The translations under genes were made by a program, and so were the position numbers. Below are positions 18,532 to 26,391 of a stretch of DNA of 64,000 nt, piece after piece (position 1 is the stretch's first letter; each line of letters begins with the position of its first letter). The notes under the pieces were generated by a model. The model was not told the DNA's origin and did no database searches. It saw only the letters and a list, made by a program, of their open reading frames with translations. This stretch comes from Microbulbifer agarilyticus (lineage in GTDB: Bacteria; Pseudomonadota; Gammaproteobacteria; Pseudomonadales; Cellvibrionaceae), in assembly GCF_001999945.1 (NCBI RefSeq), contig NZ_CP019650.1:186001-250000 (forward strand), in the 5' to 3' direction.

Positions 18532-19455
18532 TTATGCGTAGCGGATTTTGGGGTCGACCACCGCGTACAGGATGTCGACGATGGCATTAAAGGTAATGGT
18601 CAGGGCGCCAACCAGAATGGTCAGCCCGAGCACCATGGAGTAATCGCGGTTCAGCGCGCCGTTTACAAACAGCTGGCCGATACCGGGTAAACCGAAAATG
18701 GTTTCGATTACCACCGAGCCGGTAATAATTCCCACCAGCGCTGGGCCGAGGTAGGAAAGTACCGGCAGGATTGCCGGACGCAATGCATGGCGTACGATGA
18801 TGTAGGGCATCGATAGGCCCTTGGCCTTGGCGGTGCGAATAAAGTTGGAGTTCAGCACCTCGATCATGCTGCCGCGCATAATTCGCGAGATGGAGGCGAT
18901 GTAGTACAGGGACATACCGATGACAGGCAAGACCACATAAGGGGTCGCGCCGTTATGCCAGCCGCCCGCGGGTAACCAGTCGAGCCCGATGGCGAAAATC
19001 AGCACAAGTAGCGGTGCCAGTACAAAACTGGGGATCACCACCCCGGCCATGGCGCCGGTCATAATGGTGTAGTCGAGCCAGGTGTTCTGGCGCAGAGCGG
19101 CGATGGTGCCGAAGGTAACCCCGAAGGTAACCGCCACAATAAATGCCAGCAGGCCGATTTTCAGGGAAACCGGAAATGCCTGCGCCACCAGTTCATTTAC
19201 CGTGAAGTCCTTGTATTTAAACGATGGCCCCAGGTCGCCCTGCAGCAGGCCGCCGAGGTAACTGAAATATTGTTCGTGCACCGGTTTGTCGAAACCGTAC
19301 TTGGCTTCGATATTTGCCATCACTTCTGGGGTCATGGCGATTTCGGCGGAGAAGGGATTTCCCGGCGCAAAGCGCATCAGGAAAAAAGAGACGGTAATCA
19401 GAATAAACAGCGTGGGAATGGCTTCCAGCACGCGCTTGGCGATAAATCTCAACAT
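18532..19455 (-). CDS. oppB: Oligopeptide ABC transporter permease OppB
   Basis: 307 residues with a classic OppB/DppB N-terminus (MLRFIAKRVLEAIPTLFILI, then FFLMRFAPGNPF) and six predicted helices. The EAA-loop reads RTAKAKGLSMPYIIVRHALRP. It is separated from oppA by 132 bases that include a strong hairpin, so its expression is probably lower than that of the binding protein. Confidence 0.93.
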   Translation of the reverse strand: MLRFIAKRVLEAIPTLFILITVSFFLMRFAPGNPFSAEIAMTPEVMANIEAKYGFDKPVHEQYFSYLGGLLQGDLGPSFKYKDFTVNELVAQAFPVSLKIGLLAFIVAVTFGVTFGTIAALRQNTWLDYTIMTGAMAGVVIPSFVLAPLLVLIFAIGLDWLPAGGWHNGATPYVVLPVIGMSLYYIASISRIMRGSMIEVLNSNFIRTAKAKGLSMPYIIVRHALRPAILPVLSYLGPALVGIITGSVVIETIFGLPGIGQLFVNGALNRDYSMVLGLTILVGALTITFNAIVDILYAVVDPKIRYA

Positions 19456-19545
19456 AAGCGTCTTCTGTTATAGCTTTAGTTTGGAACGTACTTGTTCTGA
19501 AGCGCTTCCATACCTCTTGGGAACTTTGGGTTCCCCTGGAATTGA

Positions 19546-19581
19546 AAAAGCCCGGGAACCACAGCGGGTTCCCGGGCTTTT
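19546..19581. terminator. Strong hairpin terminator/attenuator between oppA and oppB
   Basis: A 15-bp perfect stem (AAAAGCCCGGGAACC at 19546-19560 with its complement at 19567-19581) has a six-base loop and A/T runs on both sides. It starts 7 bases after the oppA stop. As the rest of the operon lies downstream, it probably acts as a partial terminator and RNA stabiliser that gives excess binding protein. Confidence 0.8.
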
Positions 19582-19587
19582 AATCAA

Positions 19588-21264
19588 TTAGTGCTCGATG
19601 ATCCACATGTCCTTGGAGTAGTAGTTATCCAGTGGGTCCGGAGCATAGCCACCCACATGGCGTTTAACCATGTGTTGGGTAACGTACTGATAGATGGGGG
19701 CGATTGGCATATCTTGGGCAAGAAGCTCCTCGGCTTGCGCGTAGTATTGCGCACGCTTGTTGACATCCAGTTCCTTGGCACTTTTCGCAAACAGCTCATC
19801 GTACTTTGGATTGCTGTACTTTGAGTAATTACTGCCGCCGTCGGTCAGCAACAGTTTCAGCATGGTGGACGGCTCGTTGTAGTCGCCGATCCAGCCCGCG
19901 CGGGCAATATCAAAGTCGGTATTGGCGCGGGTGTCCAGATAGGTTTTCCACTCCTGGTTTTCCAGAGTGACATCCACATGGCCCAGAGTCTGCTTCCACA
20001 TGGCGGTGATCGCTACCGCAACCTTCTTGTGGTTGTCGTTAGTGTTATAGAGCACGCTAAACTTGAGCGGGTTTTGTTCGTTGAAGCCGGCTTCCGCCAG
20101 CAGTTCTTTGGCCTCGGCAACACGCTCGGCCTGGGATTTCTGGCTCCACGCAGTGGGCGGCGCATCAAAACCAGTTACGATACCCGGGGTCAGGTGGAAT
20201 GATGGCTTTTCGCCACGGCCCATCACCTTGTTCGCCATGATCTCGCGGTCAATTGCATAGGCCAGAGCGCGGCGTACTCGAGAATCGTTGAACGGCGGTT
20301 GGGTGGTGTTGAATTCGTAGTAGTAAGTACCGATATAGGGTGCGGATCTTACCTCGTCACCGCGCTCCTTACGTAGGCGGTTAATGTGCTCGATAGGCAC
20401 ATCGAAAGTAAAGTCAATCTCGCCCGCCTCGTAGCGTTTCAGTTCAGCGTTCGGTGATTGGATCGGAAGGCTGCGCACTTTTTGCAGCTTTACATTGTCA
20501 GCATCCCAGTAGTGTTCATTTTTTACATATTCAATGCGTTCATTCACCACCCACTCGGTCAGCCGGAAGGCGCCGTTGCCGACAAAGTTGCCGACGCGGG
20601 TCCACTGGTCGCCATATTGCTCAACGGTACCCTTGTGAACCGGCGAGGTGGAGGCGTGCACCAGCATGGAGACGAAGTAGGGAACCGGTGCTTCTAGGGA
20701 AACCTTTAAGGTGTTTGCGTCTACCGCCTCTACACCGAGGCTTTCCGGAGGTTGCTTGCCTTCGGTAATGTCCTGGGCATTTTTCACCTTGCCTGCGGCC
20801 AGGTACCAGGCGTACTTGGATGCGGTTTTTGGATCGAGGATTCGTTGCCATGAATACACAAAATCTTCTGCGGTGACTGGGTCACCATTGGACCACTTGG
20901 CGTCTTCACGGATCTTAAAGAAGTAATGCTGGTTGTCGGTGGTCTCCCAGCTCTCAGCGACACCCGGGCGCACACCGCCATCGGCAGATGCGATTACCAG
21001 AGTCTCCATCAGGTCGCGCAAGATAGCTGACTCGGGCGTGCCGGAGATCTTGTGTGGGTCGAGGGTCTCTGGTTCAGAACCACCACCGCGTACCAGGGTC
21101 TGGTCAGCGGCAAGCTTGGTTGGGTCTAGTTTGACCGCCGCTTGCTTATTGGTTTCGGTGCCGGAATCGCTGGGCGCGCCGCAACCGCCGAGTGCAAGCA
21201 GCGCTGCCAGTAATGGCCCGGTATGCCAGAGACGACTGCGTTTCAGCTGAAGATGGGGAAGCAT
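19588..21264 (-). CDS. oppA: Oligopeptide-binding protein OppA (lipoprotein form)
   Basis: 558 residues. The signal ends in the lipobox LGGC (Cys28), so this solute-binding protein is lipid-anchored rather than free as in E. coli. Family segments are LVRGGGSEPETLDPHKI at the start of the mature protein, ILRDLMETLVI, WSNGDPVTAEDFVYSWQRILDP (peptide-binding lobe) and FNTTQPPFNDSRVRRALAYAID. It captures oligopeptides for OppBCDF and is first in the operon. A 16-base palindrome (GGTTCCTGTAGGAACC at 21280-21295) lies just upstream of its RBS. Confidence 0.93.
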   Translation of the reverse strand: MLPHLQLKRSRLWHTGPLLAALLALGGCGAPSDSGTETNKQAAVKLDPTKLAADQTLVRGGGSEPETLDPHKISGTPESAILRDLMETLVIASADGGVRPGVAESWETTDNQHYFFKIREDAKWSNGDPVTAEDFVYSWQRILDPKTASKYAWYLAAGKVKNAQDITEGKQPPESLGVEAVDANTLKVSLEAPVPYFVSMLVHASTSPVHKGTVEQYGDQWTRVGNFVGNGAFRLTEWVVNERIEYVKNEHYWDADNVKLQKVRSLPIQSPNAELKRYEAGEIDFTFDVPIEHINRLRKERGDEVRSAPYIGTYYYEFNTTQPPFNDSRVRRALAYAIDREIMANKVMGRGEKPSFHLTPGIVTGFDAPPTAWSQKSQAERVAEAKELLAEAGFNEQNPLKFSVLYNTNDNHKKVAVAITAMWKQTLGHVDVTLENQEWKTYLDTRANTDFDIARAGWIGDYNEPSTMLKLLLTDGGSNYSKYSNPKYDELFAKSAKELDVNKRAQYYAQAEELLAQDMPIAPIYQYVTQHMVKRHVGGYAPDPLDNYYSKDMWIIEH

Positions 21265-21682
21265 TGTTCTTTCCTCAACGGTTCCTGTAGGAACCTGTGC
21301 TTATTTTGTGATTTTGGTTCGTCGATTTATTAGTTGGTCAGAATTTATACATCAGACCGTCGCAAAAAGTTCCGCGTTACCCACAGAAAATACCGGTCTT
21401 GTCATTCAATTGCTAGGTATAGCAAAAGGTGGCGACTCCCGCCGAGCGTATTTCGTGGGTTGGTCGTCCTCCTTCCATGAGGCAGCCAGAAAAACGGACG
21501 AATGTGCTACTCGCCTTGTCGTAACAAGCCTTCCTATCACCGCAATTGATTCCCCGGCGCGTCAATAATCCGGTCACGACCCTCTACCCAAAACGTACTT
21601 TTCCCGTACACTCGAAGCGGGTGATCTAGTTACGTACCCAAAGCCTATAAAAATACTTTGAACACATACTCAAGGATGTTTT
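21265..21682. other. Intergenic region between oppA and the YHS gene
   Basis: 418 bases between divergent genes, so both promoters are expected here. What I can see is the palindrome at 21280-21295 close to oppA and the AT-rich stretch TATAAAAATACTTTG at about 21646-21660 with AAGGA before the YHS start. A possible 86-codon frame at 21308-21568 has no RBS and low-complexity composition, so I do not call a gene. Confidence 0.4.
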
Positions 21683-22186
21683 ATGTTGCTACGTACCGCT
21701 CTCGCCGCATGTCTAGGAATCATTTCTGCATTCGCTCTGGCCGATGACAGCCAGCCCAAAGCGAGCCCCGTGCAGTCCGCGGCGATCTCCTCCGACAAGA
21801 ATGTCTACTCCCACTTCTTCCGCGACGCGCTCAAGGGCGCCGACGTTGTTGCCTATTACAGCCTCAAGCCTGGTGAAAAGGCGGTAAAAGGTTCCGCCAG
21901 CATCACCTATGAATGGGGCGATGTGACCTGGCGCTTCGCCACAAGAGAAAACCGCAATCTGTTTGCCGCAGACCCTGCAAAGTACGTGCCTGCTTACGGC
22001 GGTCACTGTGCCTACGCCATGTCCAAGGGTTTTGAAGCGCCGCCGCGCCCGGACAGCTGGGTCATCATCGATGGCAAGCTGTACCTGAACAACAATGCAA
22101 AGTCGTTTGAAATCTGGGAAAGGGATACCGCAGGCAATATCAGCAAGGCCGACGAGGCCTGGATGGAAATCAACAGCGAAGAGTGA
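21683..22186 (+). CDS. Secreted YHS-domain protein
   Basis: 167 residues with a signal peptide (cleavage near FALA-DD, residue 21). The mature part reads YSLKPGEKAVKGSASITYEWGD, then WRFATRENRNLFAADPAKYVPAYGGHCAYAMSKG. This is the YHS-type fold known from periplasmic proteins linked to metal handling and from the C-terminal part of copper ATPases; here the usual C..Y metal pair is reduced to GGHCAYAM. RBS AAGGA is seven bases before the ATG. It stands alone between the opp operon and convergent genes. A metal-binding role is a family-level guess. Confidence 0.75.
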   Translation: MLLRTALAACLGIISAFALADDSQPKASPVQSAAISSDKNVYSHFFRDALKGADVVAYYSLKPGEKAVKGSASITYEWGDVTWRFATRENRNLFAADPAKYVPAYGGHCAYAMSKGFEAPPRPDSWVIIDGKLYLNNNAKSFEIWERDTAGNISKADEAWMEINSEE

Positions 22187-22292
22187 ACCCAATTAAGCAA
22201 AACACGGTGCTAAAAGTTAGCGCCGTGTATTTGCGGTAAGAAGGTTTGGTTTCACTGCTAAACGATCGAGATGGCAAGGTTGCTGCGGAAGA

Positions 22293-22541
22293 TCAGCTCC
22301 AGTGCAGCTGTACCCTGAGCGGCCCTGTATCGTCCCCGAGTCCACACATTTCTTCGTAGGGCGTGCGCTGCTCCAGCCACACTTCATCGTAGGCGCGGGG
22401 GTTCAGGTAATCCTTGATTTCCTCAAGGCAATGAAACTGCATGGGCCTTTTATTGCGGTCCTCCAGCGGATGAACACCGTTCTCATCGATGGTGTTTACC
22501 AAGTACGTCTGTCCTTCCAGCGAGATGATCTGCAGATTCAT
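22293..22541 (-). CDS. Small DUF6482-like protein
   Basis: 82 residues, soluble and acidic. It begins MNLQIISLEGQTYLVNTIDENG and ends PYEEMCGLGDDTGPLRVQLHW, a pattern I associate with the small DUF6482 proteins of pseudomonads and relatives, whose function is unknown. A good RBS (GGGAGGC, opposite strand of 22546-22552) precedes the ATG. It stands alone downstream of nhaA on the same strand with a large palindrome between them. Confidence 0.55.
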   Translation of the reverse strand: MNLQIISLEGQTYLVNTIDENGVHPLEDRNKRPMQFHCLEEIKDYLNPRAYDEVWLEQRTPYEEMCGLGDDTGPLRVQLHWS

Positions 22542-22611
22542 ATTGCCTCCCTCGGCGACTCAATCGATATGTTGAGCTGCACTTACACAGTTAAAGCTTA
22601 ATGTGGTGGTT

Positions 22612-22664
22612 CAGGCACAAACAGGTCGCCGCAACAGTCACTGTTCGCTGTGTGTTTATGCCTG
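22612..22664. repeat. Nested 53-base palindrome between nhaA and the DUF6482-like gene
   Basis: Arms CAGGCACAAACA (22612-22623) and TGTTTATGCCTG (22653-22664) pair with one mismatch and enclose a second small stem AACAG/CTGTT around 22633-22645. No T run follows on the minus strand. It could end the nhaA message or belong to a dispersed repeat. Confidence 0.5.
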
Positions 22665-22700
22665 ACTTTTCGGTACTGCAACCTCCTTAAGTTTGTACGG

Positions 22701-23936
22701 TTACGCTTTGCCAGCGGATGACGCCTGGAAAATTCCGGCGCGCTGTTCGTTGCGGCTCAATCCTTCCTCTGCCGGTTTGCGGCAGGAGTAATAGAGCACC
22801 GCAATACCGGCAAACGCTGACAGGAAGGAGCCGAGTAACACGCCCACTTTTACATTTTCCTGATACGCGGGCGGGTACCCTTCAAAGGCCAGGGTGCCGA
22901 TAAACAGACTCATGGTGAAACCGACACCACACAGCAGTGCGACGCCGTATACATGGAGCCAGTTGGCGCCGGCGGGCAGGCGGGCGAGGCCGCTCTTAAC
23001 GGTCAGCCACGCGGTGGAAAAGATTCCCACCTGATTGCCGAAAAACAATCCGAGGGCGATGCCAAGGGTCACTGGGTTCAAGAGGCGCTCGAGGGAAAAA
23101 CCACTCAGGGATACGCCGGCATTGGCGAAGGCAAAAACCGGCAAGATCATTAACGTCACCCACGGCAGCAAGCCGTGTTCCATACGGTGCAGTGGTACGC
23201 GCGGCTTGGCACGGTTGACCCGCAGTGGGATAAACCAAGCGGTTAAGAAGCCGGCGAGCGTTGCGTGCACCCCGGATTTCAGTACCGCAATCCAGATGAT
23301 GATTCCGATTAACACATAGGGGGCCAAGTTGGTCACGCGCGCCCGGTTCAGCATAAACAGCGCCGCAAAGCCTGCGGAGGCCACGCCCAGCGACACCATG
23401 GAAAGATCGCTGCTGTAAAACAGCGCGATAATCAGGATGGCGCCGATGTCGTCAAAAATCGCCACCGATAGCAGAAACAGTTTCAGGCTCACCGGAAGGC
23501 GTTTGCCGAACAGGGTGAAGACACCGATGGCAAAGGCGATATCCGTTGCCGAGGGTACGGCCCAGCCGCGCATGGTTTCCGGGTTATCAAAATTGATTGC
23601 AGTGTAGATAAGGGCCGGGAACGCCATGCCGGCGACTGCCGCCAGGCCGGGCAGTATCACCTGGTCTCTGGAAGACAGGTGGCCCTCCAGTACTTCGCGC
23701 TTTATCTCCAATCCGACGAGCAGGAAGAACAGCGCCATCAGTCCATCGTTGACCCACAGCAGCAGCGGCTTCTGGATCGAGAAGTCCCCGAAGATCACCG
23801 CGACGGTGGTGTTCAGTCCGTCGAAGTAAAACCCTTGCAGTGCCGAGTTCGCCAGCAGCATGGCGATGAGAGCGGCGGAAACCAGCAGTATCCCGCCGAA
23901 AGATTCGTGCTCAATAAATTTTCGTACAGCAGTCAT
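22701..23936 (-). CDS. nhaA: Na+/H+ antiporter NhaA
   Basis: The start at 23936 is chosen because GGAGGA lies nine bases upstream; this gives 411 residues beginning MTAVRKFIEHESFGG. About eleven to twelve helices are present. The ion-binding aspartate pair is in SVAIFDDIGAI, and GWAVPSATDIAFAIGVF and GVGFTMSLFIGTLAF are NhaA signatures. It exports Na+ in exchange for H+. It lies 70 bases downstream of an SbtA-like Na+/bicarbonate symporter gene in the same direction, so it may recycle the sodium that enters with bicarbonate. The C-terminal 25 residues are a short hydrophilic tail. Confidence 0.95.
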   Translation of the reverse strand: MTAVRKFIEHESFGGILLVSAALIAMLLANSALQGFYFDGLNTTVAVIFGDFSIQKPLLLWVNDGLMALFFLLVGLEIKREVLEGHLSSRDQVILPGLAAVAGMAFPALIYTAINFDNPETMRGWAVPSATDIAFAIGVFTLFGKRLPVSLKLFLLSVAIFDDIGAILIIALFYSSDLSMVSLGVASAGFAALFMLNRARVTNLAPYVLIGIIIWIAVLKSGVHATLAGFLTAWFIPLRVNRAKPRVPLHRMEHGLLPWVTLMILPVFAFANAGVSLSGFSLERLLNPVTLGIALGLFFGNQVGIFSTAWLTVKSGLARLPAGANWLHVYGVALLCGVGFTMSLFIGTLAFEGYPPAYQENVKVGVLLGSFLSAFAGIAVLYYSCRKPAEEGLSRNEQRAGIFQASSAGKA

Positions 23937-24006
23937 TGCTGTTTGTCCTCCATGATCGCCCCGGGCACGCAAGGCGCTCGGGGCTTAACGCATTTTTTGG
24001 AATTGC

Positions 24007-24948
24007 TTACGCGAACTGCGTGTGAATGTATGTGGCGATCGAGAGATAGATGGGGATGCCGATCAACACGTTGAACGGGAAGGTGATCGCCAGTGATGCG
24101 GTCAGTGGCAGGCTCAGGTTGGCTTTCGGCAGGGCGACGCCCAGTGCCGCCGGTGCCGCGATATACGAGGCGCTGGCGCCGAGCGTTGCTAGCAGCGCAA
24201 CGCCACCGGTGGAGAAGTCCATGCTCACTGCGAGCAGACCACCAACGGCCGCGCCTATTAGCGGCATGACGATGGCAAAGCTGGTGAGGAAGGCGCCGTT
24301 GCGCACCACTTCCGGGAAATATCGCGCGGCCTGGCAACCCATATACAGCAGGAATAGAGCCAGCGCACCGTGGAAGGCGGTCTCGAACATCGACATGACC
24401 TTCGCGCTCCCCTCGACACCCGCCAGCCAGCCGATCAGCAGGCCGCCCAGCAGCAAGACACAGCCCTGGTTCAGCAACAGGCTGCGCCAGTTAAGTGCCG
24501 ATGCCTCGGCGCCGCGGCGGCTGGCCAGATAGATGCCAAGGGCGATGGCGGGCACTTCCAGCAGCACGACAAACAGCGGGAAATACGCCTCGTAATCGAC
24601 ACCGCGGCTCTCCAGCAGTGCCACCGCGACGGCGAAGGTCCCAACACTTACGGAGCCGTAATGCGCCGCCGTCGCCGCCGCATCCGTGCGGTCCCACTGC
24701 CCAAACTTGCGCAAGATGGGGTAGGCAATAAAAGGTAGCGCCAGCCCCAGCAGGAGTACCACCAACGCCTGGGGTATAAGGCGCGCGCTGGCATGCTCAC
24801 TCAAGGCGACGCCGCCCTTTAAACCGATCGCCAGAAGCAGGAACAGGGTCAGGCCCTGGTATAGCCCCCGCGGGAATTCAATACGGCCGCCGATCAGCGT
24901 GGCGGCCATACCGAACAGGAAGAACGCTACAACAATATCGATGCCCAT
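24007..24948 (-). CDS. SbtA-like sodium-dependent bicarbonate transporter
   Basis: 313 residues with about ten hydrophobic segments in two inverted halves. The N-terminus IEFPRGLYQGLTLFLLLAIGLKGG and the middle HYGSVSVGTFAVAVALLESRG match what I know of the SBT (DUF897) family, of which cyanobacterial SbtA is the type member. It should import HCO3- with Na+. The ATG directly follows the stop of the small membrane-protein gene (TAAATG), so translation is coupled. A divergent LysR gene of the CbbR/CmpR kind supports a carbon-species link. I see no carboxysome or RuBisCO gene, so the bicarbonate would serve anaplerotic or pH functions. Confidence 0.8.
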   Translation of the reverse strand: MGIDIVVAFFLFGMAATLIGGRIEFPRGLYQGLTLFLLLAIGLKGGVALSEHASARLIPQALVVLLLGLALPFIAYPILRKFGQWDRTDAAATAAHYGSVSVGTFAVAVALLESRGVDYEAYFPLFVVLLEVPAIALGIYLASRRGAEASALNWRSLLLNQGCVLLLGGLLIGWLAGVEGSAKVMSMFETAFHGALALFLLYMGCQAARYFPEVVRNGAFLTSFAIVMPLIGAAVGGLLAVSMDFSTGGVALLATLGASASYIAAPAALGVALPKANLSLPLTASLAITFPFNVLIGIPIYLSIATYIHTQFA

Positions 24949-25182
24949 TTAGCGTGCACCCTCACCGGCTGGCGCTGAACTCGCGAGATAGGGCAGGCGC
25001 GCCGGTACGGCGCGGGCCCGTTTGACCGCTGGCACAATCAGGCTCGCGACATTGAGCAGGCACAGGCCCACACCCACCGCCGCCAGCGCCCAGCCGATAA
25101 TGCCGACCGTGGCGAGTACTGCGCCCAGGCCGAGAACCGTGGCGCCGCAGAAAAGACCAAACATCCGTTGCTGTTTTTGCAT
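24949..25182 (-). CDS. Small membrane protein of unknown function, coupled to sbtA-like gene
   Basis: 77 residues with two hydrophobic helices (about 8-32 and 33-52) and a basic, proline-rich tail. The stop codon abuts the ATG of the transporter gene. It is first in the unit, opposite the LysR regulator. It is not the PII-like SbtB that partners SbtA in cyanobacteria. It might be a small subunit or stabiliser of the transporter, which is inference from position only. Confidence 0.6.
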   Translation of the reverse strand: MQKQQRMFGLFCGATVLGLGAVLATVGIIGWALAAVGVGLCLLNVASLIVPAVKRARAVPARLPYLASSAPAGEGAR

Positions 25183-25342
25183 ATTGCTTACCCTCTTAGT
25201 CGTTGTTGCACCCTGTGAGAGGTGTGACCGATGCTGAATTGGCGGTAAGTATGTGATCTGTTATGCATAAACAAAAATAGATATTATCTAAGGGTAAATT
25301 AGATAAATGTCTATATATCCAAAGACGAGGAGAGTGGCGCCG

Positions 25343-26278
25343 ATGAGTCGATTACACGCCCGTGTGGGGACCATCCGCCAGCTGGAGATCCTGTGTGCGC
25401 TCAAGGATCACGGCAGCGTGATGGCCGCCGCCAAGGCCCTGCACCTGACCCAGCCCACGGTATCCATGCAGCTGCGCAAGCTGTCGGAAGCGGTGGGGAT
25501 GCCGCTGTATTTCCAGGTGGGCCGGCAGATCCAGCTGACCGATGCGGGCCTTGCGGTGGTCGCCAGTGCGCGGGAAATTCTCTCGTGCTTTGAACGCCTG
25601 GATATGAATCTCACCAAGATGCGCGGGCTGACTGCCGGTACCCTGCGCATCGCCGTGGTCACCACCGCCAAGTACTTTATTCCGCACCTGATCGGCGATT
25701 TCTGCCAGCTGTATCCGGATATCAACGTGGAGCTGAAGGTGGGTAACCGCGAGCAGATTTCCGCGCGCATGGCCGAGGGCATCGACGATTTCTGTGTGTT
25801 CAGCCACCCACCCAAGAAAGCCGAATACCTGCTCACCGAATTCCTGCCCAATAACCTGATGGCCATCGCCCCGCATGGGCATGCCTTAAGCAAGGCCGGC
25901 CGTATCCCCCTGCAGGAATTTGCCCGCGCGCCGGTGCTGATGCGCGAACAGGGCTCCGGTACCCGCTATGCCATTGAGCGGCATATGGAAAAACACAACT
26001 GCGACCTGAATGTGCGCATGACCATCGAAAGCAACGAGGCGGTCAAGCATATGGTGATGTCGGGCATGGGGGTGTCGATCCTGTCCGAGCACGCCCTGAG
26101 CGTGGGTGACTCCTCCGGCCTGGTGGTACTCGATGTGGAAGACATGCCGATCAAAACCAACTGGTTTCTGGTGCGCTCGCGCAGCCGCCCGATTTCCCCG
26201 GTGGCCGAGGCGCTGCTGGATTATGTGAAGCAGGAAGATCGCCTTGCACAGCTGACCACAATGCTGCCGGGTGAATGA
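25343..26278 (+). CDS. LysR-family regulator (CbbR/CmpR-like)
   Basis: 311 residues from the ATG at 25343, preferred because GAGGAG (25327-25332) precedes it; an in-frame ATG at 25307 would add 12 residues. The N-terminal winged helix reads GSVMAAAKALHLTQPTVSMQLRKL. The effector domain starts GTLRIAVVTTAKYFIPHLIGDF, the form usual in regulators of CO2 fixation and bicarbonate uptake genes. It is divergent from the SbtA-like unit across 160 bases and is its likely regulator. Confidence 0.88.
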   Translation: MSRLHARVGTIRQLEILCALKDHGSVMAAAKALHLTQPTVSMQLRKLSEAVGMPLYFQVGRQIQLTDAGLAVVASAREILSCFERLDMNLTKMRGLTAGTLRIAVVTTAKYFIPHLIGDFCQLYPDINVELKVGNREQISARMAEGIDDFCVFSHPPKKAEYLLTEFLPNNLMAIAPHGHALSKAGRIPLQEFARAPVLMREQGSGTRYAIERHMEKHNCDLNVRMTIESNEAVKHMVMSGMGVSILSEHALSVGDSSGLVVLDVEDMPIKTNWFLVRSRSRPISPVAEALLDYVKQEDRLAQLTTMLPGE

Positions 26279-26391
26279 CAACGTATTACGGAATTGGCCA
26301 ACCCAGCTGATAGAAAGCGGCCATTGCAGCAGGGATTGGCAATGACTAAGGTGGGGGACGAATAACTATAATCAGACAGAGGTCCACTGCC

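Noticed and set aside
21308..21568. Possible 86-codon gene upstream of the YHS gene
   Set aside because: No RBS, no recognisable features, and it occupies the region needed for divergent promoters.
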